Origin: CAHJXG01 sp964235485
GTDB taxonomy: Bacteria > Pseudomonadota > Alphaproteobacteria > Acetobacterales > Acetobacteraceae
Assembly: GCA_964235485.1 (NCBI GenBank)
Contig: CAXSAZ010000022.1
Location: 6,893 to 70,892 of the forward strand
Direction: 5' to 3'
DNA length: 64,000 nucleotides
This document shows, piece by piece, positions 8,045-16,688 of the stretch. Numbering within the stretch: the first letter of the stretch is position 1; each line of letters opens with the position of its first letter. The notes under the pieces are model-generated. The model ran no database searches and was not told where the DNA came from. It saw only the letters and a program-made list of their open reading frames with translations. The translations under genes were made by a program, and so were the position numbers.

Positions 8045-8814
8045 GCGGAAGCTCCATGCCGCTCGGCGCCGGCCAGCAGCAGGCCGCGGATGCGGCGCTC
8101 CATGACCGCGGCGCGCAGACGCGCCATGGTGATGGCCGCGAAGGTGAGGGTGAAGCCGATGGCGCAGACCAGCAGCGGCCACAGCATGGTCGTCGCCATG
8201 GTCGGCGCCCCGGTGAGCTTGATGCTCGCGGGCTGGTGCAGGGTGTTCCACCAATCGACGCTGAACTTGATGACCGGCAGGTTGACCACGCCGACCAACG
8301 CCAGGATCGCCCCGGCACGGTAGCCGCGGTTCGGGTCGTCGAACGCCCGCACCAGCGCGATGTGGCCGACATACAGGAAGAACAGCACCAGCACGCTGGT
8401 CAGCCGGGCGTCCCACACCCACCAGGTGCCCCACATCGGCTTGCCCCACAGGCTGCCGGTCGCCAGGCACAGCGCGGTGAACCCGGCACCCACCGGCCCG
8501 ATCTCCACCGCCGCCAGGTCCGCGAGCGGATGCCGCCACACGAGCGACGCAAGCGAGCACAGCGCCAGGCTGACGTAGCCCGCCGAGGCCAGCCAGGCCG
8601 CGGGGACGTGCACGTACATGATCCGCACCGCGTCGCCCTGCTGCCAATCCGCCGGGGCCACGAACAGCCCCCAGAACAGGCCGCCCCCCGTCAGAAGCAA
8701 TGCTGCCGCCGTGAGCCAGGGCTGCGCCCGCCCGGCCACGCGCAGGAACCGGCCAGGATTGGCGAAGCGGTGCAGGCTGCGCGACGGGCGCGCGGGATAT
8801 GCTGTGGCGTCCAC
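8041..8814 (-). CDS. ccmC: Haem export/handling protein CcmC
   Basis: A 257-residue membrane protein with six helices and the WWD-type motif WGTWWVWDARLTS, plus conserved histidines in MYVHVPAAWLAS and VGHIAL. CcmC loads haem onto CcmE. The start is uncertain. I use GTG at 8814 because codons upstream of it (to ATG 8853 or GTG/ATG 8880) look non-coding for this genome. First gene of the operon in transcription order. ccmA and ccmB, the ATPase parts that normally precede it, are not in the window. Confidence 0.93.
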   Translation of the reverse strand: MDATAYPARPSRSLHRFANPGRFLRVAGRAQPWLTAAALLLTGGGLFWGLFVAPADWQQGDAVRIMYVHVPAAWLASAGYVSLALCSLASLVWRHPLADLAAVEIGPVGAGFTALCLATGSLWGKPMWGTWWVWDARLTSVLVLFFLYVGHIALVRAFDDPNRGYRAGAILALVGVVNLPVIKFSVDWWNTLHQPASIKLTGAPTMATTMLWPLLVCAIGFTLTFAAITMARLRAAVMERRIRGLLLAGAERHGASA

Positions 8815-8897
8815 CCGTCGAAGATAGCACGAGTCGCGGGGAGTTGAAGGCATCTGTTGATCGGTTACTGTGCGCTGCACACACGGAAGGGGACGCC

Positions 8898-9191
8898 ATG
8901 CTGTTCGCCATTATCTGCACCGACCGGCCCGCGAGCCTCGACCTGCGCCTCGCGACGCGGGCGGCGCACATCGCCTATCTCACCACCTACGCCGACCGCG
9001 TGGTGCACGGCGGGCCGCTGCTGGACACGGATGGGCGGCCCTGCGGCAGCCTGCTGCTGGTGGATGTCGTGGACCGCGCGGCGGCGGAGGGGTTCGCCGC
9101 CAGCGACCCTTACAACCGCGCCGGGTTGTTCGAGAGCACGGTTATCCGCCCCTTCCGCACCGTGTTCAAGGACGGGGGCCAGGTGGAGTAG
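8898..9191 (+). CDS. YciI family protein
   Basis: A 97-residue protein of the YciI/YCII dimeric alpha-beta barrel family. It begins MLFAIICTDRPASLDLRLATR and keeps the family pattern of a histidine after the first strand (RAAHIAYL). Other family features are HGGPLL, DPYNRAGLF and the closing strand IRPFRTVF. The family includes small hydrolase- or isomerase-like enzymes, but this member's reaction is unknown. It is divergent from ccmC and has a purine-rich AAGGGGA before the ATG. Confidence 0.85.
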   Translation: MLFAIICTDRPASLDLRLATRAAHIAYLTTYADRVVHGGPLLDTDGRPCGSLLLVDVVDRAAAEGFAASDPYNRAGLFESTVIRPFRTVFKDGGQVE

Positions 9192-9224
9192 CGGGGAACG
9201 GTAGACTCCGGATAAGAGGGAAGA

Positions 9225-9500
9225 ATGGACGAAGATAAGGTGCTGGCGGCGGTCGCCGCGATGCAGGCGTCGATGGATGCGTTCCGCGGCGAGGTGATGA
9301 CGAAGTTCGAGCGGGTCGAGGACGCGCTGACTTCGATCAAGGCCGACATCTCGGTCGTGTCGTTCTCGGCGATGCGGGCGGTCAAGCGATCGGAGGGCGA
9401 CCGCGAAGAGTTGCGGGACCTCAGCGAGATGGTGAACAAGATGTGGACCTCGGTGCTTCGCATGAAGACCGACATCGAGGAGTTGCAGAAGAAGCGTTAG
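9225..9500 (+). CDS. Small coiled-coil hypothetical protein
   Basis: A 91-residue, highly charged, almost entirely helical protein with heptad-like spacing (KFERVEDALTSIKADI, then VLRMKTDIEELQKKR). There is no signal peptide or membrane segment. An AGAGGGAAG ribosome site lies just before the ATG. I do not recognise a family. Residues 15-45 resemble generic DUF1640-like or tail-fibre coiled coils, but the match is not diagnostic. A second small coiled-coil protein follows acs at 12382. Confidence 0.65.
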   Translation: MDEDKVLAAVAAMQASMDAFRGEVMTKFERVEDALTSIKADISVVSFSAMRAVKRSEGDREELRDLSEMVNKMWTSVLRMKTDIEELQKKR

Positions 9501-9590
9501 CTGTTGAAACCAATTGCAGGCGACATACCGCATTTGCATGGACGCCGGCGGGCGCCAGTTGAGAGTGAAGCGCGTGATCGGGAATTCCTT

Positions 9591-10013
9591 GTGGCCTACT
9601 GGCTGGTGAAGTCGGAGCCGGACGTGTTCGGCTGGGACCAGCAGGCGGCGCGCGGCACCGAGCCTTGGACCGGGGTGCGCAACCACGCGGCCAAGCTCAA
9701 CCTCCTGGCCATGCGGCTCGGCGACCGGGCGTTCTTCTACCATTCCAACACCGGCCGCGCGGTGGTGGGCGTCGTCGAGGTGGCGCGGGAAGCCTATCCG
9801 GACCCCACGGCGTCTGATGGCCCCTGGGTGTGCGTCGATATGCGCGCGGTCGCCCCGCTGCCCCGGCCGGTCACGTTGGCAGAGATCAAGGGATGCCCGG
9901 CGCTGGCCGACATGCCGCTGCTTCGCCTGTCCCGCTTGTCCGTCAGCCCGGTATCCCCTGCGCATTGGCAGGAGGTGATGGAGATGGCGCAGTCGGGGGC
10001 GGGGGCGGCGTGA
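9591..10013 (+). CDS. EVE domain-containing protein
   Basis: A 140-residue EVE (PUA-like) domain protein. It starts AYWLVKSEPDVFGWDQ, then GVRNHAAKLNL, AFFYHSNTGRAVVGVVEV and DPWVCVD-like blocks, the standard EVE order. EVE domains bind modified bases in DNA or RNA. This short stand-alone form resembles the bacterial relatives of human THYN1. I place the start at GTG 9591, since residues before AYWLV are not conserved. The next gene overlaps its stop (GTGA). Confidence 0.9.
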   Translation: MAYWLVKSEPDVFGWDQQAARGTEPWTGVRNHAAKLNLLAMRLGDRAFFYHSNTGRAVVGVVEVAREAYPDPTASDGPWVCVDMRAVAPLPRPVTLAEIKGCPALADMPLLRLSRLSVSPVSPAHWQEVMEMAQSGAGAA

Positions 10014-10354
10014 CCGGGCGGACGCTGTGCCGCTTGGAGGACATCCCGGACGGCGCATCGCGCGGCTTCGGCCCGGCGCTTGGCGGCTTCACCGGGCTGT
10101 TCGCCGTGCGGCGCGGCGACGCGGTGTTCGTGTATGTCAACGCTTGCCCGCATGTCGGCGCGGCGCTCGACCGGGCGCCCGACCGGTTCCTTTCCGCGGA
10201 CGGCGGGCGCATCGTCTGCGGGGCGCACGGCGCGCAGTTCGGGATCGAGGACGGGGTGTGCGTGCACGGCCCCTGCGTCGGCGACCGGCTGGAGGCGGTG
10301 CCGGCGCGGATTGTTGGCGGGGTGGTGCTGGTGCCAACCGACGCCGGGCTGTAG
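10010..10354 (+). CDS. Rieske [2Fe-2S] ferredoxin-like protein
   Basis: A 114-residue protein with a Rieske fold. The cluster ligands are visible as CPHVGA (CxH) near residue 44 and CGAHGAQF (CxxH) near residue 67. It resembles NirD-type or dioxygenase-ferredoxin Rieske proteins and would carry electrons in the cytoplasm. It starts at GTG 10010, overlapping the EVE gene stop. No partner oxygenase or reductase gene is adjacent, so the electron acceptor is unknown. Confidence 0.88.
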   Translation: MTGRTLCRLEDIPDGASRGFGPALGGFTGLFAVRRGDAVFVYVNACPHVGAALDRAPDRFLSADGGRIVCGAHGAQFGIEDGVCVHGPCVGDRLEAVPARIVGGVVLVPTDAGL

Positions 10355-10393
10355 ATTTGGCGGCAACAGCAATCAACGCCGAGGAAGCGCAGC

Positions 10394-12325
10394 GTGTCCG
10401 ACCAAACCTACCCCGTCCTGCCCGAGATCGCGGCCCGCGCCCACGTGACGGCGGAGCAGCACCGCGCCATGGCAGAGGCCGCCGCCGCCGACCCCGAAGC
10501 GTTCTGGTCGGAGCAGGCGCGTCGCGTCGCCTGGATGCGCCCGCCCACCCGCGCGAAGAACGCCAGCTTCGAGGGCGATGTCAGCATCCGCTGGTATGAG
10601 GACGGCACGCTGAACGCTTCCGCGTCCTGCCTCGACCGGCACTTGGCGGAGCGTCCGGACCAGGTGGCGATCATCTGGGAGGGCGACGACCCGAACCAGC
10701 AGCGCCGGGTCACGTACCGGGAACTGCACGGGGAGGTGTGCCGCCTGGCCAACGCGCTGCGCGGCTTGGGTGTTGCGCGCGGGGACCGGGTGACGATCTA
10801 CCTGCCGATGGTGGTGGAGGCGGCAGTGGCGATGCTGGCCTGCGCCCGGCTCGGCGCGGTCCATACGGTGGTGTTCGGCGGCTTTTCCCCGGACAGCCTG
10901 GCGAACCGCATCAAGGACTGCGGCAGCACGGTGCTGATCACCGCGGACGAGGGACGCCGGGGCGGGCGCCGCGTGGCGCTCAAGGCGAACGCGGACGAGG
11001 CGCTGAAGCAGTGCCCGACCGTGCAGCACGTGGTGGTCGTGCAGGTGACGGGCGGCAGCGTGCCGATGCAGGATGGGCGCGACCACGACTATGCGCCGCT
11101 GCTCGCCGCCGCCAGCCCGGATTGCCCGCCGGAGGAGATGGGGGCGGAGGACCCGCTGTTCATCCTTTACACCTCCGGCAGCACCGGGTCGCCGAAGGGG
11201 GTGCTGCACACCACGGGCGGCTACATGGTTTGGGCGGCGATGACGCATCAGATCGTGTTCGACTACCAGCCGGGCGAGGTGTACTGGTGCACCGCCGACG
11301 TGGGCTGGGTCACGGGGCACACCTACATCGTGTATGGCCCGCTGGCCAACGGCGCCACCACGCTGATGTTCGAGGGCATCCCCAACTACCCCACCAGCTC
11401 GCGCTTTTGGCAGGTGGTGGACAAGCACCAGGTCAACATCTTCTATACCGCGCCGACCGCCATCCGCGCCCTGATGCGGGAGGGGGAAGGTCCCGTGCAG
11501 TCCACGTCGCGGACCTCGCTCCGCCTGCTCGGCAGCGTCGGCGAGCCGATCAACCCGGAAGCTTGGATGTGGTACCACCGGGTCGTCGGCAACGGGCGCT
11601 GCCCCATCGTCGATACGTGGTGGCAGACGGAGACGGGCGGCATCCTGATCTCCCCCCTGCCCGGCGCCGTGCCGGCCAAGCCCGGCTCCGCCACCCTGCC
11701 GCTCCCCGGCATCCGCCCGGTGCTGGTGGACGGCGAGGGCAAGGCGCTGGAGGGCGCGGCCGAGGGCAACCTGTGCATCGCCGATAGCTGGCCCGGGCAG
11801 ATGCGAACGCTGTACGGCGACCACGCCCGCTTCGTGCAGACGTATTTCACCACGTTCAAGGGCCTGTACTTCACCGGCGACGGGGCGCGGCGGGACGAGG
11901 ACGGGTATTACTGGATCACCGGCCGGGTCGATGACGTGATCAACGTGAGCGGGCACCGCATGGGCACCGCCGAGGTCGAAAGCGCGCTCGTCGCCCATCC
12001 CAAGGTGGCGGAGGCCGCGGTCGTCGGCTTCCCGCACGACATCAAGGGCCAGGGGATTTACGCCTACGTGACGCTGGTGGACGGCGAGGAGCCGACGGAC
12101 GCGCTGAAGCGCGAGTTGGTCGCCTGGGTGCGGCGCGAGATCGGCCCCATTGCGGCGCCGGACGCGATCCAGTGGGCGCCGGGCCTGCCGAAAACCCGGT
12201 CGGGCAAGATCATGCGCCGTATCCTGCGCAAGATCGCCGCCAACGAGACCGACGGGCTGGGCGACACCAGCACCCTGGCCGACCCGGGCGTGGTCAACGA
12301 CCTGGTGAGCAACCGGGCGGGGTGA
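10394..12325 (+). CDS. acs: Acetyl-CoA synthetase
   Basis: A 643-residue AMP-forming acetate-CoA ligase. It has the phosphate loop YTSGSTGSPKGV, the acetate-pocket region GWVTGHTYIVYGPL and WWQTETGG. Near the C-terminus is the catalytic lysine motif PKTRSGKIMRR, which Pat/GNAT enzymes acetylate in relatives. It activates acetate to acetyl-CoA in the cytoplasm. Translation starts at GTG 10394. The length and all core motifs match the family. The following short frame begins at or just after its stop. Confidence 0.97.
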   Translation: MSDQTYPVLPEIAARAHVTAEQHRAMAEAAAADPEAFWSEQARRVAWMRPPTRAKNASFEGDVSIRWYEDGTLNASASCLDRHLAERPDQVAIIWEGDDPNQQRRVTYRELHGEVCRLANALRGLGVARGDRVTIYLPMVVEAAVAMLACARLGAVHTVVFGGFSPDSLANRIKDCGSTVLITADEGRRGGRRVALKANADEALKQCPTVQHVVVVQVTGGSVPMQDGRDHDYAPLLAAASPDCPPEEMGAEDPLFILYTSGSTGSPKGVLHTTGGYMVWAAMTHQIVFDYQPGEVYWCTADVGWVTGHTYIVYGPLANGATTLMFEGIPNYPTSSRFWQVVDKHQVNIFYTAPTAIRALMREGEGPVQSTSRTSLRLLGSVGEPINPEAWMWYHRVVGNGRCPIVDTWWQTETGGILISPLPGAVPAKPGSATLPLPGIRPVLVDGEGKALEGAAEGNLCIADSWPGQMRTLYGDHARFVQTYFTTFKGLYFTGDGARRDEDGYYWITGRVDDVINVSGHRMGTAEVESALVAHPKVAEAAVVGFPHDIKGQGIYAYVTLVDGEEPTDALKRELVAWVRREIGPIAAPDAIQWAPGLPKTRSGKIMRRILRKIAANETDGLGDTSTLADPGVVNDLVSNRAG

Positions 12326-12381
12326 AGCCGCCCAACAATCTGCTGCCGGCAATGGCGCCAAGGGGCGAATGGAGATTCAAA

Positions 12382-12606
12382 GTGGAAAGCGACAACGACA
12401 GCGTGGACTTTGGCTTAATCGCACGCCAGCAGCGGCAAATGCTGGATGAGATGGCCCGGATGCGCGACGACATGGCGGTGCTGGTGGCCATCACCATGCG
12501 CCTTGACGGCACCGTGAGCGGCCTGGTGCAGGAAGTGCGCGCCATGCACTCCCAGCACAGCCGCCTTGAACGGCGTGTCCGGGCGATTGAGCAACCGGCC
12601 AGCTAA
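12382..12606 (+). CDS. Small coiled-coil hypothetical protein
   Basis: A 74-residue helical protein (core RMRDDMAVLVAITMRLDG, then LERRVRAIEQPAS). I start at GTG 12382 because GGAG lies seven bases upstream; ATG 12352 and GTG 12322 are in-frame alternatives. The pattern of a methionine-rich helix followed by SQHSRLERRV occurs in short alphaproteobacterial proteins of unknown role. It sits tail to tail with the M20 gene. Confidence 0.6.
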   Translation: MESDNDSVDFGLIARQQRQMLDEMARMRDDMAVLVAITMRLDGTVSGLVQEVRAMHSQHSRLERRVRAIEQPAS

Positions 12607-12620
12607 GCTCACGCCGGAGG

Positions 12621-13793
12621 CTACCCCCGCCGCAACTCCTGCTCCACCAGCCCCGCCCAGAAGCTCGCGCCAAGGGGCAGGATGTCGTCGTTGAAGTCAT
12701 ACCGCGCGTTGTGCAGCGAGACCGCGCCCTTGTCCCCGTCGCGCTGGCCGATGCGGACGAAGCAGCCCGGCACCGCCTGCGCCATGTAGGAGAAGTCCTC
12801 GCCCCCCATGGTCGGCGGCGCGTCGGTAACCACCTTGCCCGCGCCCAGCAGCCGCTCCGCCGCGCGCACGGCGCGGGCCGTGGGTTCGGGCGCGTTCACC
12901 ACGGACGGGTAGCCGCGCTCGTAGTCCAGGGTCGCCACGGCACCGTAGGCGGCGGCGGTCGCCTCGGCGGTTTCGCCCATGATGCGCTCCATCGCGTCCC
13001 GCACATCGGCGTCCAGCGTGCGGACCGTGCCGTTCAAAACGGCGGCGTCCGGGATCACGTTGCCGGCGCTGCCGGCGTGGAACTGGGTGATGCTCAGCAC
13101 GGCGCTCCGCAGCGGGTCGATGCGCCGGGACACGGCGCTTTGCAGCGCCAGCACGATATGGCTGCCGACCACCACCGGGTCGATGCTGAGATGCGGCCGG
13201 GCCGCGTGGCCGCCGCGCCCGGCGATCCTGATCCAGAACGAGTCCGCGGCGGCGCAGACCTGGCCCGTTACCGCCTGCATCGTGCCGGCCGGCAGCGACG
13301 GGTCGTTGTGCGCGCCGAACACCATGTCGCAGGGGAAGCGCCGGAACAGCCCTTCCTCCACCATCACGCGCCCGCCACCGCCGCCTTCCTCCGCCGGCTG
13401 GAAGATGAAGTGCACGGTGCCGTCGAAGTTGCGGGTTTCCGCCAGGTAGCGCGCCGCGCCCAGCAGCATGGCCGTGTGCCCGTCATGCCCGCAAGCGTGC
13501 ATCCGGCCCGGCGCCGTGGAGCGGTGGGCGAACTCGTTTTCCTCCGTCATGGCCAAGCAGTCCATGTCCGCCCGCAGGCCGATGGCCCGCCCGGACGTGC
13601 CCTGGCGCAGCGTGCCGACCAGCCCGGTGCCGGCGATGCCGCGGGTGACCTCGATGCCCCAGGTTGTCAGCTTGGCGGCCACGGCGTCGCTGGTGCGGTG
13701 CTCCTCGAAGCCCAGTTCCGGGTGGGCGTGCAGGTCCTGCCGCCAGGCGGTCAGCTCCGGCTGGAGGGCGGCGATGCGGTTGTGGACGGGCAT
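12621..13793 (-). CDS. M20 family amidohydrolase/peptidase
   Basis: A 390-residue zinc amidohydrolase of the M20D type (hippurate hydrolase, N-acyl-amino acid hydrolase). Visible motifs are RQDLHAHPELGFEE, LRADMDCLAM and MHACGHDGHTAMLLG with metal ligands Cys and His. FQPAEEGGGGG carries the catalytic glutamates, and PTMGGEDFSYM lies near the C-terminus. It probably releases an amino acid from an N-acyl or amide derivative. It lies 19 bases downstream of argG on the same strand and may be co-transcribed with it. Confidence 0.93.
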   Translation of the reverse strand: MPVHNRIAALQPELTAWRQDLHAHPELGFEEHRTSDAVAAKLTTWGIEVTRGIAGTGLVGTLRQGTSGRAIGLRADMDCLAMTEENEFAHRSTAPGRMHACGHDGHTAMLLGAARYLAETRNFDGTVHFIFQPAEEGGGGGRVMVEEGLFRRFPCDMVFGAHNDPSLPAGTMQAVTGQVCAAADSFWIRIAGRGGHAARPHLSIDPVVVGSHIVLALQSAVSRRIDPLRSAVLSITQFHAGSAGNVIPDAAVLNGTVRTLDADVRDAMERIMGETAEATAAAYGAVATLDYERGYPSVVNAPEPTARAVRAAERLLGAGKVVTDAPPTMGGEDFSYMAQAVPGCFVRIGQRDGDKGAVSLHNARYDFNDDILPLGASFWAGLVEQELRRG

Positions 13794-13812
13794 GGGGTAG
13801 GTCGTCTCCGTG

Positions 13813-15042
13813 TCAAAGCGTGCCGCCGCGGCGCCCGGCGCTGGCGCCGAGCCGCAGCCGGAGCGCCTGCAGCTTGATGAACCCCTGGGCGTCCGTTTGG
13901 TCGTAGGCGCCCTGGTCGTCCTCGAAAGTCACAACTTTCATCGAGTACAGGCTGTGGGGGCTTTCCCGCCCGATCACGCTCACGTTGCCCTTGTACAGCT
14001 TCAACCGCACCCGGCCGGTCACGCTGCGCTGGCTTTCGTCGATGGCCGCCTGCAGCATCCGCCGCTCCGGGCTGAACCAGAAGCCGTTGTAGATCAGCTC
14101 GGCATAGCGCGGCATCAGGTTGTCCTTGAGGTGCGCGGCCTCTCGGTCCAGCGTGATGCTCTCGATGCCGCGGTGCGCGACCAGGAGGATGGAGCCGCCG
14201 GGGGTTTCGTAGATCCCGCGGGACTTCATGCCGACAAAGCGGTTCTCCACCATGTCCAGTCGGCCGATGCCGTTGGCCCGGCCCAGCTCGTTCAGCCGGG
14301 CGAGCAGCGCCGCGGGGGACAGGGGGGCGCCGTCGATGGCGACGGGGTCGCCGCGCTCGAAGTCGATGCTGATGATGGTGGATTGGTCCGGCGCGTCCTC
14401 CGGACGGATGGTGCGTTGATAGACCACCTCGGGCGCCTCCTCGGCCGGGTCCTCCAGCACCTTGCCCTCGGAGGACGAGTGGAGAAGGTTGGCATCGACG
14501 CTGAACGGCGCTTCGCCCCGCTTGTCGCGGGCGATGGGGATTTGGTGGGTTTCGGCGAATTCCAGCAGCCGGGTGCGGCTGGTCAGGTCCCATTCGCGCC
14601 AAGGGGCGATCACCTTGATGTCGGGCTTGAGCGCGTAGTAGGCGATCTCGAACCGCACCTGGTCGTTGCCCTTGCCCGTGGCGCCGTGCGCCACCGCGTC
14701 CGCGCCGACCATCTCCGCAATCTCGATCTGCCGCTGCGCGATCAGGGGGCGGGCGATGCTGGTGCCGAGCAGGTATTGGCCCTCATACACCGTGTTGGCG
14801 CGGAACATCGGGAACACGAAGTCGCGGACAAAGGTTTCGCGCAGGTCGTCGATGAAGATGTCCTTGACGCCGAGCAGCTCGGCCTTGCGCCGGGCTGGCT
14901 CCAGTTCTTCGCCTTGGCCGAGGTCGGCGGTGAAGGTCACGACCTCGCATCGGTAGGTGGATTGCAGCCAGCGCAGGATGACGCTGGTGTCCAGCCCGCC
15001 GGAATAGGCGAGCACGACCTTTTTCACATCCTTGACGCGCAT
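13813..15042 (-). CDS. argG: Argininosuccinate synthase
   Basis: A 409-residue enzyme that joins citrulline and aspartate using ATP in arginine synthesis. It starts MRVKDVKKVVLAYSGGLDTS, with the PP-loop SGGLDTS. Other conserved blocks are GATGKGNDQVRFE and APWREWDL, and TPGGSILL follows GIYE. The ATG at 15042 is preceded by AAAGAGAG. A longer open frame upstream to 15366 is not conserved-looking. The C-terminal tail (LGASAGRRGGTL) is slightly extended. Confidence 0.97.
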   Translation of the reverse strand: MRVKDVKKVVLAYSGGLDTSVILRWLQSTYRCEVVTFTADLGQGEELEPARRKAELLGVKDIFIDDLRETFVRDFVFPMFRANTVYEGQYLLGTSIARPLIAQRQIEIAEMVGADAVAHGATGKGNDQVRFEIAYYALKPDIKVIAPWREWDLTSRTRLLEFAETHQIPIARDKRGEAPFSVDANLLHSSSEGKVLEDPAEEAPEVVYQRTIRPEDAPDQSTIISIDFERGDPVAIDGAPLSPAALLARLNELGRANGIGRLDMVENRFVGMKSRGIYETPGGSILLVAHRGIESITLDREAAHLKDNLMPRYAELIYNGFWFSPERRMLQAAIDESQRSVTGRVRLKLYKGNVSVIGRESPHSLYSMKVVTFEDDQGAYDQTDAQGFIKLQALRLRLGASAGRRGGTL

Positions 15043-15137
15043 GAAGCTCTCTTTTGACCAACCGGAAGGGCGGAGTTTGCCCGCCCCGCGGGCGTCCGGC
15101 AAGTGAGGGTGCTGGGGGTGCGGTGCCGTGGGTTTGC

Positions 15138-15173
15138 TCAGAACCCGGTCAGCAGGGTGTCGAGCCGGGGCAT
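15138..15173 (-). pseudogene. ccdB toxin remnant, start codon joined to last residues
   Basis: Eleven codons from an ATG that overlaps the ccdA-like stop (TGATG), as in intact ccdAB operons. They encode MPRLDTLLTGF and then a stop. The ending LDTLLTGF is the usual C-terminus of CcdB-family toxins, which are about 100 residues. The start and tail are therefore both present while nearly the whole body is missing, which is best explained by an in-frame internal deletion. Non-functional as a gyrase poison. Confidence 0.6.
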
Positions 15174-15388
15174 CAGAACTGGCGATAGGCGGCGAGCGGC
15201 AGGCCATGCTGGGCGACGTGCCCGTTCCAGGCATCCATGGCTTCCCGATTCTCTTGAAGCCAGCGTTGCCGGCGCTTCTCCGCCGGGGCTTGGGTGAGGC
15301 CATGCTCGCAAGCCTGCGACGGGTTGATTTCCATAGGAGTGGTCGAAGCGGGACGGGGCACGGCATACCTCGGCATTGAACTTTTCAC
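15173..15388 (-). pseudogene. CcdA-type antitoxin, N-terminally degraded
   Basis: The last ~50 residues follow the CcdA family: NPSQACEHGL, then RRQRWLQENREAMDAWNGHV and QHGLPLAAYRQF. This is the helical, toxin-binding part. The N-terminal ribbon-helix-helix strand that binds DNA (about 20-25 residues) is replaced by unrelated sequence (MKSSMPRYAVPRP). It may start at ATG 15388 or 15334. It lies four bases after fahA on the same strand and could be read through from that operon. Probably decaying, together with the ccdB remnant. Confidence 0.65.
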
Positions 15389-15392
15389 GCAG

Positions 15393-16688
15393 CTACAGCG
15401 CCGGCGCCACGACGCCCCGGCAGGGGCCGAAGCCGATGGGCGCCGCCCCTTCCCGCCGGGCGCGGGCGCACAGGATCACCTCGTCGCCGTCCTCCAGGAA
15501 GCGCCGCTCCTCGCCGGACGGCAGGGTGATGGGCGCGCGTCCGCCCCCCGTGATCTCCAGCAGGCTGCCGCAGCCGTCGGGAGTCGGCGCGGAGATGGTG
15601 CCGGTGCCCATGAGGTCGCCGGGGTTCAGGTTGCAGCCGTTGCTGGCGTGGTGCGCGAGAAGCTGGGCCGGCGTCCAGTACAGCGCCAGGCTCGACCCGA
15701 TGGACAGGCGGTGCGGCGCCAAGCCCTGCTTGCGCATGGCGGCGGTGATCAGCAGCACCTCAAGCTCAAGGTCCAGCGCGCCGCCGTCCTGGTCCGCGGG
15801 GTCGTGCAGGTGGGGCAGCGGCGCCGGGTCGCCGGGCGGGCGCGGCGGCTGGGGAGCGCGGAACGGCGCCAGGGCCTCGGGCGTCACGATCCAGGGGCTG
15901 ACGGTGGTGGAGAAGCTTTTCGCCAGGAACGGGCCGAGCGGCTGCATTTCCCAGCCCTGGATGTCCCGGGCGGACCAGTCGTTCAGCAGGCAGAACCCGG
16001 CGATATGCTCGTGCGCCTCGCCGATGGGAATGGCGGTGCCGAGCGCGTTGCCGGGGCCGACCCAGATGCCAAGTTCCAGCTCGTAATCGAGGCTGCGGCT
16101 CGGCCCGTAGCTCGGCACGGGTTCCGACGCCCGCTTGCGTTGGCCGTTGGGGCGGCGGATCTCCGCGCCGCTGGGCCGTAGGCTGCTGGCCCGACCGTGA
16201 TAGCCGATGGGCACCCATTTGTAGTTCGGCGGCAGCGGCGCATCCGGGCGGAGCAGCTTGCCCGCCCCTTCCGCATGGTGGATGCCGGCGTAGAAATCCG
16301 TGTAGTCCCCGACATGCGCCGGCAAGTATAGGATGCAGTCCGCCGCCCGGTGCAGCAGATGCGGGCGCTCGTCCGAGCCGTCCTGCAGCAGGGCGCTCAC
16401 CGCGTCGCGCAACGCCCGGCGCGGCCCGGCGCCGAGCGCCAGGAACGGGTTGAGGGACGGGCCGATGCAGGCATGGGCGGCCCCCTGCGCCTCCTCGTCC
16501 AGCAGCCCTTCCTCGTGCACGGCGCGGAGGTCCAGGATCATGTCGCCGATGGCGATGCCGCCGCGCGGCGCCCCGGCCAGCGGCCCGAACACGCCGAGCG
16601 GCAGGTTCTGGATCGGGAAGTCCGGGTGCCCGTTGGCGCTTGCCACCCAGCTTTGCAAGGACGGGTCGTGGGTGTGGTCAACGGCCAT
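15393..16688 (-). CDS. fahA: Fumarylacetoacetase
   Basis: A 431-residue hydrolase for the last step of tyrosine/homogentisate degradation, splitting fumarylacetoacetate to fumarate and acetoacetate. The N-terminal SH3-like domain (about 1-120) precedes the FAH fold. Metal and catalytic blocks are DYTDFYAGIHHAEG, LDYELELGIWVG and LLNDWSARDIQGWEMQPLGPF, then GTGTISAP. The start overlaps the end of hmgA by eleven bases. It is the last intact gene of the homogentisate operon. Confidence 0.96.
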   Translation of the reverse strand: MAVDHTHDPSLQSWVASANGHPDFPIQNLPLGVFGPLAGAPRGGIAIGDMILDLRAVHEEGLLDEEAQGAAHACIGPSLNPFLALGAGPRRALRDAVSALLQDGSDERPHLLHRAADCILYLPAHVGDYTDFYAGIHHAEGAGKLLRPDAPLPPNYKWVPIGYHGRASSLRPSGAEIRRPNGQRKRASEPVPSYGPSRSLDYELELGIWVGPGNALGTAIPIGEAHEHIAGFCLLNDWSARDIQGWEMQPLGPFLAKSFSTTVSPWIVTPEALAPFRAPQPPRPPGDPAPLPHLHDPADQDGGALDLELEVLLITAAMRKQGLAPHRLSIGSSLALYWTPAQLLAHHASNGCNLNPGDLMGTGTISAPTPDGCGSLLEITGGGRAPITLPSGEERRFLEDGDEVILCARARREGAAPIGFGPCRGVVAPAL

